A stretch of 64,000 nt of DNA from Sipunculus nudus. Taxonomy: Eukaryota; Annelida; Sipuncula; Golfingiida; Sipunculidae. How positions within the stretch are numbered: the first letter of the stretch is position 1; the number at the start of each line of letters is the position of its first letter. The stretch is from NCBI GenBank assembly GCA_026874595.1, contig CM049322.1, positions 34,120,340-34,184,339 on the forward strand, written 5' to 3'. The notes beneath the pieces were generated by a model, which did no database searches, was not told where the DNA came from, and worked only from the letters and a program-made list of their open reading frames with translations. Shown here piece after piece: positions 10,990 through 23,639 of the stretch. Made by a program: the position numbers and the translations under genes.

Positions 10990-13900
10990 TATGTGGGTCA
11001 AGTGCATTATATAGGCTGGTTACGTCAAGTCATGATGGAAAGGTCCCCTTTGGCATGGAAGTACCTTAGGGCTATAGGAATAAATGTCTCCAAGGAGACG
11101 TTAAGACGAAAAGTTAGATCCCGTTAGTATGCGACGTAAATGCATTTAATTCCAAAATGGCCGCCAAAATACATAAAAACCCATATGTTTAGTTTTGTTA
11201 CAGATATAATGACAAAATTTGTCAAAATTTGTGGGAAAAGAATCCAAAGATGTGGGTTTTAAAATTAAGAAAACAATACTTTTCTCCTTGCATGAAAATC
11301 TTGGGTAAAAGAAGCACATTCTATTAAGTATCATTGATTTTTTCCATCATGGTAACCTAAGACATCGTCTTTTTAAAACTAGCTTTTGTTTGTTCTATGA
11401 ATGCTTCTTGTTCTTCAGTGCCTAGCATTGAGATATTAAATAGGCATGAATAGACCCTGTATCTGCGTCTTGCTCGATACAATCCACAATTGACATATAT
11501 AGAGCAATAAACCACAGAAAAGTGCGGAATTCAATGTATTAAATAGAGAATTACAAGTAAGTGGCACTTACTGAATCTGAGTTTAGGCAGAACAACATGG
11601 CCATGGTAATAAAAGCACAAATATACAGTTTGACCTTTATTTAAGAATCACCCGAGTGGAATACACACATTCTTACTCTTGCATCAAAATATCCACACAC
11701 GGTTCATTAAGTCCATACATGTTGTTTCTCTGTTACCAACAAAAATACATCAGGCCTGGCTTGTGCTTTTCCACATGTACTGTCAGTAAATTTGACATAA
11801 AGGGAACCTTTATCGACAGCACAGCATGTATAGGATTTACTATGCCAACACCAGAGTACACACAGGTGATGACAAACGAGACAGAAATACATGTAACACA
11901 ACTTAATAAAAGTTGCCAAGTTAAGTTTCTTCCCAGAATCTAACATATTGACTGACTGCCCCAGTCCAACGTCCTCTGTGATTAGCATGAATTAAAGGCA
12001 CTTTTTTCAAACAATGATGTTTCTTTCTATCTCCTCAAATAAGTAAAAAACATCGGGCATCCTCATGTGCTTCCTAAGGATCCATTCACTTTCTCGGTTC
12101 CAAATGTCAATTGGGAAGTAAATTATTTTTTTTTTCATATTTTCATCTCAGTCAGACCCAAATCGAAGAAGTATAGCAGTGTCCTTCCCCATTAAAAATA
12201 GATTAAGACAGTAATTTATGTATCATGCAATGAAAATACATCCTTAACCTGGAAATGCACCTCTCGTGGTAATGCATTAGTGTGACATACATGTTATGTC
12301 ACCTTAGAAATACGCCGGACAAACATTACAAATTCAGTTTTCAGTTCCTGAGAGCAGATGAGTTCCCAAACCAAGAAGATAATCCTTTCAGCTCCTTCGG
12401 TAAATAGATAAAATTTCACAGGGGGGCTGTTAAGCTTACCTTCGGCAGTGATTGTCCAGAGTTAAGTAGTCTCTTATGAACAAATTTAGAATCTCATATC
12501 CAGCCATTTCACATCCAACAGTTTCTGCTTGTCTGTGTAACCTTTTCACGCATGGACGGCCTTGATAAACATCATCAACGCCTGTCATATTACTAGTCTC
12601 TAACAACTTCAGCGAATTCTCTAACATTTCCCATGAAACAACTCCTCTAAGAATGTCCCTAACTTATTGGAAATATAGTATTTCACATGTGACTGTAAGT
12701 TCAAGTACCAGCACCACTTACGAGTATTCATGATGGCATTATGGTTTAATACTTTAACAGTTGGTCATGTACTAATCTGGAAAAAAAAGTAACTCAAAAT
12801 TGCTTTGCCGTCATCCGTAAGACATGCCACATAAAGCACTCGGATGGAGAAGGGGCTGTCACTCATTAGCAGAATAATGTTTTTCCTTAGTTTATACTGT
12901 GGTATCACGATGTGATGATTCCTCAGCATACAATGCAACAGTTTCAAATGACGTGCGGTGCCCGTGAGTTCTTCAGGAGCACCCTTCCATACTCTACAGA
13001 TACATTTGGCAAGTAGGTCAATTCCAGGTCACTCTTCGGTTTTTAGGGATATATCTGAGATTGTGATACACGTATGTGTTTCCTCGTTTTAATTTTAGCG
13101 GATATCAGGCAGGTGTATTTGGGTTTGTTTTAAATATTAATAAACACTAAAGCGCAGGAATCATTCCAATCTAAAAGATCAAATGTTTGGGAATTGGGCT
13201 TCAGAAGTATCCAAACATCATCAAACCTCAAATGAACCTTGACTAAGTCTGTCAACAAGCAATGTTTGGACAAGTTTATCAACATGTAACTGTCTTGTGA
13301 CAACTCTGATAATGGTTCTTCCTTTCTGTGTTTATGGAAAATTTACTGTGATTCATGCAATGGACTGTTCACTGTCCAGTGTGCTCGATTTTGTAAAAAC
13401 AAATGTGATTGCACATCATAAAATGGTCATGTGACGGTTATACTGCACAAGACCTAAAATTGTAGAGTCAACCTCAAGCGCCGATAATGTGCAGTTGGCA
13501 ATACAAAGATTTTCATGTCTACTTCCTATGCCTGCCGTTACCTCTATGCGCTCCGTCGGTGACAGAGTAAATCTTATGTATGGTTTATAGTGTATCAACC
13601 AGATGTTGTATTACGGGACATAATATTCAATTCAGAAACACATTGATGCAAGACCAAGAAAGTATCTATTTCACTCTGTTGACCAAGGATGTAGGCAATG
13701 AATCGCACAAATCAGGAACATCTACTGCCACATAAACCCCTGTCTGTGTTTAGATGATATACAAGAACTCATAAAGGAAATTAAATTACAATTCACATCA
13801 ACGATTTAAAAGTTATCATGATGATACTTAAATTCTGATACCTATTTCATTGGATTCCACGACCACAAAAATGTGTACTTTGCCTCCAATTTTGTCATTA

Positions 13901-14090
13901 TGTAAGATAAGTAAGAATATGGGGTGAGAAGTATTTTGGTGGCCATTTATACATACAAAAATGCAATTTTACTTACCAAGGGAGATCTAACTTGTGTTTT
14001 GAATAAATTTATTCCTATATCCTTCCATGCAAAAAGGACCTTTGCCTCATGACTTGAAGTCAAAAGTCACTTAATCCACCTACTCTTAAC
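10990..14090. mobile_element. insertion with long terminal inverted repeats (~180 bp)
   Basis: 10999-11180 matches the reverse complement of 13920-14080: shared stretches include AAGTCATGA, AAAGGTCC, GCATGGAAG, TATAGGAATAAAT, AGTTAGATC and AATGGCC. The block is absent from the corresponding point of the right arm (about 22960-23160), so it entered after the inverted duplication arose or was lost from the other arm. Long inverted ends suggest a foldback- or MULE-like DNA transposon. No transposase motif is recognised inside, and target-site duplications could not be fixed. Confidence 0.6.
12015..13737 (-). pseudogene. broken coding region of unrecognised protein inside the inverted-repeat element
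   Basis: Seven protein-like segments follow each other on the minus strand in changing frames: 13737-13667 (VYVAVDVPDLCDSL), 13667-13595 (IDTFLVLHQCVSEL), 13598-13416 (IHYKPYIRFTLSPTERIEV), 13321-13150 (KVHLRFDDVWILLKP), 13026-12780 (RHLKLLHCMLRNHHI), 12657-12440 (GRPCVKRLHRQAETV) and 12118-12015 (WNRESEWILRKHMRMPD). The sixth is bounded by AG and ends at a good donor, GTAAGC (12434-12439), so some breaks may be introns. Others are frameshifts or stops. The composition is Leu-rich and probably helical. I do not recognise the family. It is either a captured host-gene fragment or the decayed protein of the element itself. Confidence 0.45.
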
Positions 14091-14401
14091 ATAAATTCAT
14101 AAAAGTTAAACAACTATTCAGCGGAATCTTTGTAAATATGAGGGTTTAGGTCATAGGTTACATAAAAAAATAAAAAACGGGAGAATGATCTTATTTACTT
14201 AATGATACTATTTAATAACTCCGGTTACAAGGAATAATTTATGAATATACACCAACATCAACGGATTTAAAGTAACATTTGTTAAATGATAGTTAAATGA
14301 TGATGTTTGTATCTGAGCTCGTTACAGGGTCGAGGCTACAATGATATTCTTCACCTATCACTAACCTGGAAACCACAGGCAATAACTCTGCAGAAGCAGA
14401 C

Positions 14402-14402
<1 letters not shown>

Positions 14403-14459
<57 letters not shown>

Positions 14460-14471
14460 TTATTTATATAT

Positions 14472-14540
<69 letters not shown>
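14403..14540. repeat. compound (TC)n(TA)n microsatellite
   Basis: TC run at 14405-14435 followed by a long TA run to ~14540. The right arm carries the inverted equivalent, (TA)n(GA)n at 22497-22608, so the compound repeat predates the inverted duplication. Confidence 0.9.
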
Positions 14541-14542
<2 letters not shown>

Positions 14543-15597
14543 GTGCGAAGGTCTGTGTAGGTGAAATTAATGAATAAAACTTGTATTACCTGCTAATGAT
14601 ATTTGATTTTTATAAATGAGAAATGCACAACATTATTATACATCCAGCCATGTGTTCCCTCCGCCTAAATTTAAATACTTTTTATTGAAGTCATGAAAAC
14701 AAAACCCCTACTGAATATCCATTTTACCCAATCTTCATGTTGTAAGATAATTCCGCTTCAATTGAACGCTATATTGATATGCAAACCCAATGATGCAGGG
14801 GGACACGCAACAAATTTCAGAAAACAAAATTTAATAAACAAAATGTGTATAATAGCTGCCACTTAAGTTGCCAGTGAGATAACGGTGTACCCGTACCTTT
14901 ATCACAAGGTTAGTGATTCCCCATCGGCGAAAAAGGTTTTTGGGATGGGAGGGAGCACAAACCCCCTCCACACATACACCCACCCACACACACACACACG
15001 CACCTCGTCGACCTAACTTGGGGAGACATTCCATGCCATATGTCCAACACAATTATCTGTTACTTCATTAGTTTTTGTCATAAAACTGGGTCCAATCCCG
15101 ATCTGTAATAATATTATTCATTTCCAATAAGGTGTGACAGTGTTGAAAAAATTCTGAAATGTCAGTGAATCGCAGGTTTTCAGGAATTACTACCATGTAC
15201 ATATAGCTGCTTATATAATGTGTTTCATCCGTATCCAGAATAATGTGGAACCCAGCCAAATAACCCATACAGGTTTAACGGATGACCATATTATCTCGCC
15301 TTTTACTATGAAGTAACTAGGGTGTCGTATCCATGTGGGCACGGGGGCATTCGCCCCCTACTACCCCTTACAACTTGTAGTACATATTTTTGTTGTTGGT
15401 TTCTGAATCGAGACTATTTGATAACAAAATTATTTCAGACAGAGGTGGACCCCCAACCCACACCCACTAACCCCGCGCTCTGAATCCTATGAACACCTCC
15501 CTCTGGCCTCTCAAGAATTGAATCCTTGACCCAGCACTCGTTAAGTTTTTACCGAGAAAATGTAGGAAGGGATGAAGGATAAATATACAGTGAAACC

Positions 15598-15665
15598 CCC
15601 TGCTGCGATAACCCATCTAGGGCGGACATCCGGCGTAACGGAGAGTCTTTGGTACGACCAAAAAA
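15598..15665. mobile_element. one-ended MITE-like fragment
   Basis: Begins TATA then CAGTGAAACCCCCTG, sharing its first ten bases (CAGTGAAACC) with the complete MITE at 38774-38947. It also shows the CGATAAC/CGTAACGGAG style of that family. No matching right end was found. Confidence 0.4.
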
Positions 15666-17699
15666 TCAATAAAATGAAAATAAAAATATATGCATGTATA
15701 TAAATAAAATATCCAAACATATGATATTAAGTTAACATAATATATAGTATTTATATTAACTTATTACATATTATGTATATTTCATGTGCTGGAAACAAAT
15801 TTTACATAGACAACAGAAATATTAGTGATAGATAAGTTAAGGAATTCCATGTATAAACGAATGGTTCAGGAACAGGAAAATTGCTGCCATGTATCTTCGT
15901 CTGACTGTATGTCTGTATGTTTGTCTGTCTGTATGTATTTATTTATGTATGTATGTATGTATTTATGCCTGTGTATGCGTGGAGAGGGGTTTGTGTGTAT
16001 GAACTTGTGTGTATATGTATGTAAAAGTGCGTGTGTGTGGAGGGGGGGGGCTGGGAGGGTATGTATGCAGTGCCTATATGTGAATAGATATCAGTGGTGG
16101 ATCCAGGATCCAATCCCCCGGGTGTTTAATTGGAGTTGGAGATGCATAAAAGTGTTTTAATGATTGTTGAGGGAATGTATCGTCCGAGGTGGGATGGCAT
16201 GGAAAGATTTTCCAATTTTCTATAAAAACATAAACGATTTTGAAGCAATTTGGGTATCAGATAAAAAAATATTTTCGCCATAGAAACCAACAGCAAGTAA
16301 GTACCTTTTACTTAGAAATTGACGGGGAAGGGTGCGCAGCGGGGCCCCTTTGATTCCAAAAGGGTATTTCGAAATATAACGTAAGCCAGTGTTGTGGTCG
16401 AGTCGACACCATCATTGTCCAAGTCAATGACATAGTCCTTGAGGCTATATATATAAATATATATATATATGTGTGTGTGTGTCTTTGAGGGTCTTTGTGT
16501 GTGTGTCTCTTTGTATACAGTGCCTATATGTGGAAAGATATCAGTGGTGATAATGTGATAGATCTACGATTGGCTACTCTGAACTTGTACCATGATGGCC
16601 CAGGTTCCGAGTGGGTCATTGTTCAGTTACCCATAATGCTAGGTTATAAATGTCCAATCCAGGTATTCGGGTAATTTTGAGTTCATGTCCTCTGACACAT
16701 CAATGTTTCATCAGCAATGTTCATGGGCTAAATGACGATTGACGACTGGTATAATGGCGATATGGTTCTGTAAGTCCATGATTTTATATATATATGACTG
16801 GAGCTAACATAGGCATAAATAGTATATTAAATGATATATTTAATGGTAAGAATGAGCAAGCTTACGCTTACGACGGCAAGTCGACCTAACATGCGGGTGG
16901 TTTGATGTTTCATTATGAATACCGATTTACATGTCAAACTTTTTACTGGGGCCAATATTTTAGGTACTAGTATATGCAGCAGTTTCAAGGTAATATAGAA
17001 AGTACATGAAATAATTGCTCAATAATCGATCATCGGTCGTTTTATTTTTCAATCCTCGATTATTATTTTAAAACCAATTCCTACCACTAGCATTTAGAGA
17101 ATATGCTGACATCAAGATGCATAATATGGACTCGAATTTTGCGGTGTTATCATAGTTTCCTCTGCCACAGGAGATTCTGTAAACAGCTGGACTGGTTCCC
17201 GCGTCAATTAACTTATTCGTATGGCAGCAGGAACCAGCCTAGTGAACTTTTTCATGCTCCACAAAGTAGTCCCGGTCGGGGCCCAAGGCCCTGATTCGTA
17301 GTATCAAACTGCTTTCTGCGCATAAACCACATATGGTGCCCAAGGCGACCAATTTTTTTAATAATACAACACAAACAAGTTTATGAAACAATATATTATA
17401 TTTTCTTAAATATTCATACTTTACTCTTGTAATGTAAGGTAAAAACTATCTTATAACTTTATACATTATATCGATAATCATAATCATATTTTTTTGTTTT
17501 AAAATTGTATCTTTCTTCAAAACCTATTAACAACTGTTTATATCATATCTGTAATATATTTTCAATTTATAAAATAAAACTGGAAATTAAGACAGGCTAG
17601 AAGAGGTCAGACTTAAAATGGGTTTGTTTTTGCATATTTTTTTCATTGGTTGTTTTTTGCCGGTTAATTGAATGAAAATCATGTAAATTAGTAAATAAA

Positions 17700-18260
17700 A
17701 TGATGCGAATGTGTAGACAGTCCCATAAATGATGAACATATCCATATTAAGGCTAATTCAGTGAAAGGAGCAGTACTTTATTATGTATGATGATCTTGAA
17801 AAACGAATGCCTATATTGACAATAAACCTAAGAATTTTCATCATTTGCATTAATTATCTTCAAATTATTTCCTAACAGCCAAATGTTTTATAAGCTGATG
17901 TTATAGCTAATATATTTGCTACAAAGTATCTGAATATAGGGAAGATACAAAAATGTCCCAAATACAAATTGCGTCTACAGGTGAAATAACCCTAGAATCC
18001 CTTGAGGGAAGTTTGACACTGGCAATTTTTGAACATTTCTGGGGTTTGCCCTGTCCTATATTGCATATATCTAAAATTAACTATACAAATAAGTTAATAA
18101 AAAGATGCGAGTGTGTAAATTTTCTCATAAAATGAAGAACAGAATACATTATAAGGCAGTTAAAGGATAAGTATTTTCTTGGTTATAGTGTTCTTGCAAT
18201 AAAAGAAAGCAGAAATCGATTGTACAAGTAAAATTCTCTAGAATCAATTGAGCAAAGTTT
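17700..18260. repeat. degenerate direct duplication
   Basis: GATGCGAATGTGTAGAC near 17702 recurs as GATGCGAGTGTGTAAAT near 18102, each followed by a similar CATAAA(A)TGA...ATTAAGGC / ATTATAAGGC context. The block around CTAGAATCCCTTGAGG (~17990) recurs as CTAGAATCAATTGAGC (~18238). Copies differ by indels, so the event is old. Confidence 0.4.
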
Positions 18261-20198
18261 GGTAATGACGGTACACAGAACAAAACAGCTGGGGAGGGCC
18301 AGTTCTAGTTAAATTGATAAGCCGAAGAAATTATATATACCGATATATTAAAAATTCTAAGTTAACAAATTATCACTTAGTTTCATGATGCTTGCATCAA
18401 CAGACCCTGTGATATGTCCCGGTATTAGTTTATAATCTTGTATGTTGACACAGGATAGCTCATTTGTTATGTGTAATTTGCATAAAGCTTAGCGTACACG
18501 CTACGCAATTCGGATATGATATGATTTCAGAATTTATGATCGCAACATCGTATGGTAAATATAAAAAAATCGTTTCGTATTTTCTAGTACATTACGTGAT
18601 TTTTTTTTGCAAATGGGGATGAAATAATTACATGAAACACTGATCAGCAACATGGTTGTCCAAGAATCGGTTGTTTCTATCCGTCGCAGAAAACAGTCTT
18701 TATGACGTACAAATTGAAAATATAAAGACGGGTACATCAAAGCAAAGTTATAAACTACTTAAGCCCAGCGTACAAATTATGAAATTTGGATATGATAGGA
18801 GAGGAAGCCAGTGACGATTTGAATCTTTAGAACATGCACGAACCAAAGCCAAGATCGTAGGACTTCGAATTGTATTTCAACATATAGATTTCCACTTCAT
18901 GGAAGCCAAGAAGCCAGGATTCCTTTTTCTTCTTTTCTGCATGGTAATTTAAGGTAAAGGGAATATTTTGAAGGGCGCTAACATGCCATTTGGCCTCCGA
19001 TTAAAAATGTTGCTGGGTGATGTGTGCACTAAAACCGCATTATCAGATAAACGGTCGAATGTGTACATAGCTTAAAATACATTCTGTTTAACCAACAATG
19101 GCAATTCCAACGAACAATATCAGTGCTTTTGCAATCCGGCCATTTATACAATCGGAAGCACGCATTTTGTTCATCTTGCTTGAAGGCATTATTCTCTATA
19201 GTCGAAAAGAATGGGGATTTTTCATCGCTTTAGCGGTCTGTGGCCAACTTTCGGTTGCCTTAAAAAATGAAACTTCAACTTCCAGGTAGTCTTCTTTGCA
19301 GATATATATAGTTATATCTATCTGCCCATAACATTTAAGAATTTTCATATTAGGTACCATTAGGTGATATGAATTACATGGAAAATATAAACATATGTAA
19401 TAAAATATACTAATGATAGTAAAAAAAAATATTTAATCACTAAGGTATATTATATGTGGGGTATAGAAATGAGTTATGAAAATTCTACTACAAAAATCAT
19501 ATTATTGAAAAAATACTTTTGACTTATATTAGTTCTGAAATGTCCATCAGAGGTCGCCCTCAAACAGTTAATTGATTTATTCTTCACGGATGACAATGCT
19601 GTTGTGCATTTACCCTCCAAAAATTCATAATATATCTTCAGCACACATAGTACAAACTTCAGTACAAACATACACAGCTCAGTATATTTGTGTCCGAAAA
19701 AAAATAAAACAAGCCACTAATACTAATTGAAAATATTCCATGATGAGCTAGGAAATCCCATGCCTAACCAAGTCGCAAACCCGAACGTGTATATTAAGAA
19801 AGCACTATTTAACCCAAGGCTGTGGCTGGGTTTATATACGCAAGGTTACCATTTCGCGAACTCCACTTTCCGTGTTTCGCGAGGGATTTGTAATCTCGAT
19901 TTCGCCATAGAGTAAACCAATCACAGTGAATTCCTGTATTGTTTATATATGACATGTTTATTATGGCAAAATCATTACCACTTGAGAAGGGAACATTGAA
20001 TAAATCGAAATTTTTGTTAATATTATGCAGATGATATATAGATTTCCCCCTATTCATAATATCAGTCTATGACATACGGATAATATTAATAAAATATCTT
20101 AATTTTAATCATGTCGCTAATTATTGCCTTGCGATATTGTTATAAATAAAAACTGACATGAGATGTCACTGAAGCTATAGTTCAAGCTTCTGTATAGT

Positions 20199-21025
20199 TG
20201 GGGCTAGACATGGGGTAATCGTAATCAGTAATCGTAATCGGTTGCCATCGATTACATTTTATTAGTAATCGTAATCGTAATTGATTACATTTATTTTTTC
20301 AGCAATGTAATCGCAATCGTAATCAAATATTTAGCCTATATAATCGTAATCATGGTGATTATATATGATTACACAGATTACATAGAACAGCTACAATTAA
20401 TATTTCTTTATAAATGACCATTCATGATTACTAGTAATTAATAATATTAACATAAAAAAAAATAATATTTTCAGCCATAAAATGAATCAGTGATAGGTAA
20501 AGTATCTGATGGAAGCTCAATTAAGTGAATGTGAATATAGCAGTCGATTTTTTTTACAAATACCTGAACCCTTGTATATGATTTATGCAAGATATTGGTA
20601 AATAAATAAATTACCTACTAGTGCAACTTGTGCTGGTAAAAATGAGCAGTTTGAGAGACGGATGTTTATAAAGTGCATTAAGCATTGATCTATATTCTTT
20701 CTCACGTTATTTGATTTATTTTTATGCACACTTTTATACATTTTTCAATTTCGACTTTGGCTGGATCACTGTTCATTTCATGGTCAGTGTATATTGATAA
20801 TTTGATGTGCAAAACTTGAATTGTCTGTTCACTTCATTGACAAAATTCAGGTTTGTAAACATGATTGCTATCAGGATTACTCTTTTAAGTAATCGTAATC
20901 GTAATCGTTTACATTTATTTTTCTCAGCAATGTAATCGTAGTCGTAATCAATAAGTTTGCTTATGTTATCGTAATCAAAAACGATTACATTTATAAAGTA
21001 ATTATCCAATGTCTGGTCTGGGCGT
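20199..21025. mobile_element. non-autonomous element with TAATCG-rich subterminal repeats
   Basis: GTAATCGTAATC and close variants are clustered near both edges (20215-20395 and 20885-21005), in mirrored arrangement. The outer ends AGACATGGGGTAATC and, inverted, AGACATTGGATAATT look like imperfect terminal inverted repeats. Dense short subterminal motifs are typical transposase-binding architecture in hAT-like elements. No transposase and no clear 8-bp target duplication were found. Confidence 0.45.
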
Positions 21026-22058
21026 CTTATTCATGAAGTTGGTTTGTTGGTAAGCCGAATTATGCAATTTTCTGCATATCATGTTAAAAAGAATGACGGA
21101 TATATGCGCTCAGCTAAGTGTAATTCTGTTTTCATTTGTGTTTGACTAAACCATCGAAATTTATTAATTTTCTTCATTGCAAAACTTTAATCAATCTTTT
21201 ATTTATTGTCTTTGTTCTTGAAGGGTGATCAGCACTCGATCCACAAGATCCAATGAAAAAAGTTAAAATCTACATTTCCATGTAACGGATAGAAGAAAGA
21301 GCATTTTGATGCTATCAAAGTAATCAACACATATCATTAGATCAATATCGTGTATATGAAATTGTGCCCTAAAAATTGTAAGGGGTGGTATAGGGCGAAT
21401 GCCCCCCGTGCCTACCTGGACCCGACACACTAGTTACTTCATAGTAAAAGGGAAGGTATTTTGCTCATCTGTAACCTGTGTGGATTATTTTAATTTGATC
21501 ATCTAATAGATGGGTTCCAGAGTGTCCTCGATATGGATGAAACACTTTATATAATCAGTCATATGTACATAGTAGTATTTTCCTGAAAACCTGCAATTTG
21601 TTAACTTTTCAGGAAATTTCAGCACTGTGACAACATATTGGTTATAATTCATATTATAACAGATTTGAATTGGACCGTGTTTTATGGCAAATAATATCAA
21701 TTAACAAACAAATTATGTGGGCACATGGCTTGGAATGTCTCCCTAAGTAAGATATATATATATATATATATAGTGTGTGTGTGCGGGGGGGATATGTGCT
21801 CTCTCACAACCCATAAACAATTATCTATGATTGAGGCTTAATAACCTTGTGATAAAGGTCTGGGTGCACCGGGAACCGAAGAGATACCTCTATTCATACG
21901 TGCTGTAGTACGCATGTAGGCAGACAAATGAAAATCCAAACGTTGGCGCCTTCCGCTCAACGTAATTAAACAAACCGTTATCACACTGACAATTTGAGTG
22001 TCAGACATTGTACCTATTCCGTTTGGTTCACTGTTGGTCACCACCGGCGATGGTCGAT

Positions 22059-22080
22059 GGGGGGGGGGGGGGGGGGGGGG
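22059..22080. repeat. poly-G tract
   Basis: Uninterrupted run of about 22 G just before ACAAGTCCC. Such runs can form quadruplexes and are prone to length error in assemblies. Confidence 0.85.
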
Positions 22081-22492
22081 ACAAGTCCCTGACTGTGAAA
22101 TTTTTATTTTTTTTATTGTTTAAAATATTGTTGAGCATGTAAAAATAATTCCAAATACGGAAACTATTGACATTAATCTGCTGTTTTATTAAAATGTGTT
22201 GTGTGCCTCTACATCACGGTATTTTGCATATCGACATAGCGTTTTTGGAAGCGGAATTATCTTTCAAAATGAAGATATGGTAGAACTGATTTCTTCTTAT
22301 CGCATTTGAATAGAAAATATTTAAATTTAGGTTTGGGGCACACAGAGTTAAAAATGTTGTTCATTTCTCATGTATAAAAATCAAATGTTTATTACAGGCA
22401 ATACACGTTTTAAACTTTAATTTTGGCCATGAAATCACAGATAAGAATTAATGTTACATCCTAAACGCACACCTACAAAATCCTTCGCATGC

Positions 22493-22493
<1 letters not shown>

Positions 22494-22539
<46 letters not shown>

Positions 22540-22558
22540 TATACACACACATAAAGAG

Positions 22559-22610
<52 letters not shown>

Positions 22611-22709
22611 GTCCGCGAGTTATTACCTGTTGTTTTCTGGTCAGTACCGTTTTTGATAGTAAAGTGTGTCACTGTAGCCTCGATTCTCTAACCAGCTTAA
22701 ATACAGGCA

Positions 22710-22760
<51 letters not shown>
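22494..22760. repeat. (TA)n and two (GA)n microsatellites in a local tandem duplication
   Basis: TA run 22497-22543, GA runs ~22556-22608 and ~22713-22758. The single-copy segment after each GA run is related, so GA run plus flank was duplicated in tandem in this arm only. Confidence 0.85.
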
Positions 22761-22761
<1 letters not shown>

Positions 22762-23639
22762 CCGCGTCTGCATATTTTGTGTTTAGGTCAATAGCGTTTG
22801 TGATACGTGAAGTGTGTCATTGTAGCCCCGGCACTCTAACGCGCTCAGATACAGGCACCATAATTTTACTTTTCTTTGCATGGCGTAAATCATTAAGTAA
22901 TGTATACTCCTCATCACAAGAGTCATTCAGTATCATTAAGTAAATAAAACCATTCCCTCGGCTTAATTTTTTTTTTAATTTGAGGAGCGAAACAATGGGT
23001 GGCCCTCTCCAACTCCATTAAAATGCCAGACACTATCTTATCTTGAATAATCCAGGTATATTTACACTGTTCCCGCCGAGGAGATGTTCACCACGTTATA
23101 CTTCGTACTTTCCGGCCAGGCGTTAAACGTATCTCTGGCACCATGGTCCCTGATAGCCCGAATATAATTTTTTCTTATGCCTACTACTCGCGATGCATGT
23201 ATTAAAAGCTAGTATCAATATATAAAATATAATGGAACACCAATTTATTATTTAATCAACTAGATGGAACGAAGTGACATACCGGGTATGTCAATGTATA
23301 CGAATACATACGTGCAATCATAAATAAAAAAAAAACACATTTGGGAATACTTGCCACAATGTATTGTAACTCAACAATATCAAGAATAAAAACCCCTTAA
23401 TAGTTTAATTATTATTACAGCAGTAGTATTGTGGTGGTTGAATAGGTTGTATATTTTGTCAATGTTTTAAATGATATATTGTAAACGTCTTTTAATAAAT
23501 ATAAGTCAATAATTGGTGTGTGTGTGTGTGTGTGTAGGGGGGAGATTTAATTCTAGGGTTTACGCGAAATCAAATTGATTCTGTCCCCGGTATTCTGACA
23601 GCGATTTCAAGTTAGTGGATAATCGGCAGTGTGTACACT

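Larger units (their letters stand above)
9166..15378. repeat. left arm of large inverted duplication
   Basis: Blocks here recur as reverse complement in strictly reversed order in 21378-27315. The pairs are: 9166-9500 with 26950-27315 (exon and splice site); 9500-9795 with 26672-26950; 9814-10385 with 25245-25838; 10480-10925 with 23160-23640; 14150-14420 with 22600-22960; 14540-15378 with 21378-22490. Even the TC/TA microsatellite is shared. Identity by eye is moderate with indels, so the duplication is old. A 3.1-kb element (10990-14090) interrupts only this arm. Confidence 0.85.
15379..21377. other. unique spacer between the inverted arms
   Basis: Six kilobases without inverted pairing and without a supportable gene. 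It holds short microsatellites (16451-16510 TA/TG), one MITE-like end at 15598-15665, a degenerate direct repeat at 17700-18260 and a TAATCG-rich element at 20199-21025. Otherwise it is AT-rich non-coding DNA. Confidence 0.5.

Noticed and set aside
20773-21009. 78-codon frame rich in DYDYD
   Set aside because: Translation of the repeated TAATCG motif of the non-autonomous element.
22451-22786. Open frames rich in YIYIYI and RERERE
   Set aside because: Direct translation of TA and GA microsatellites.
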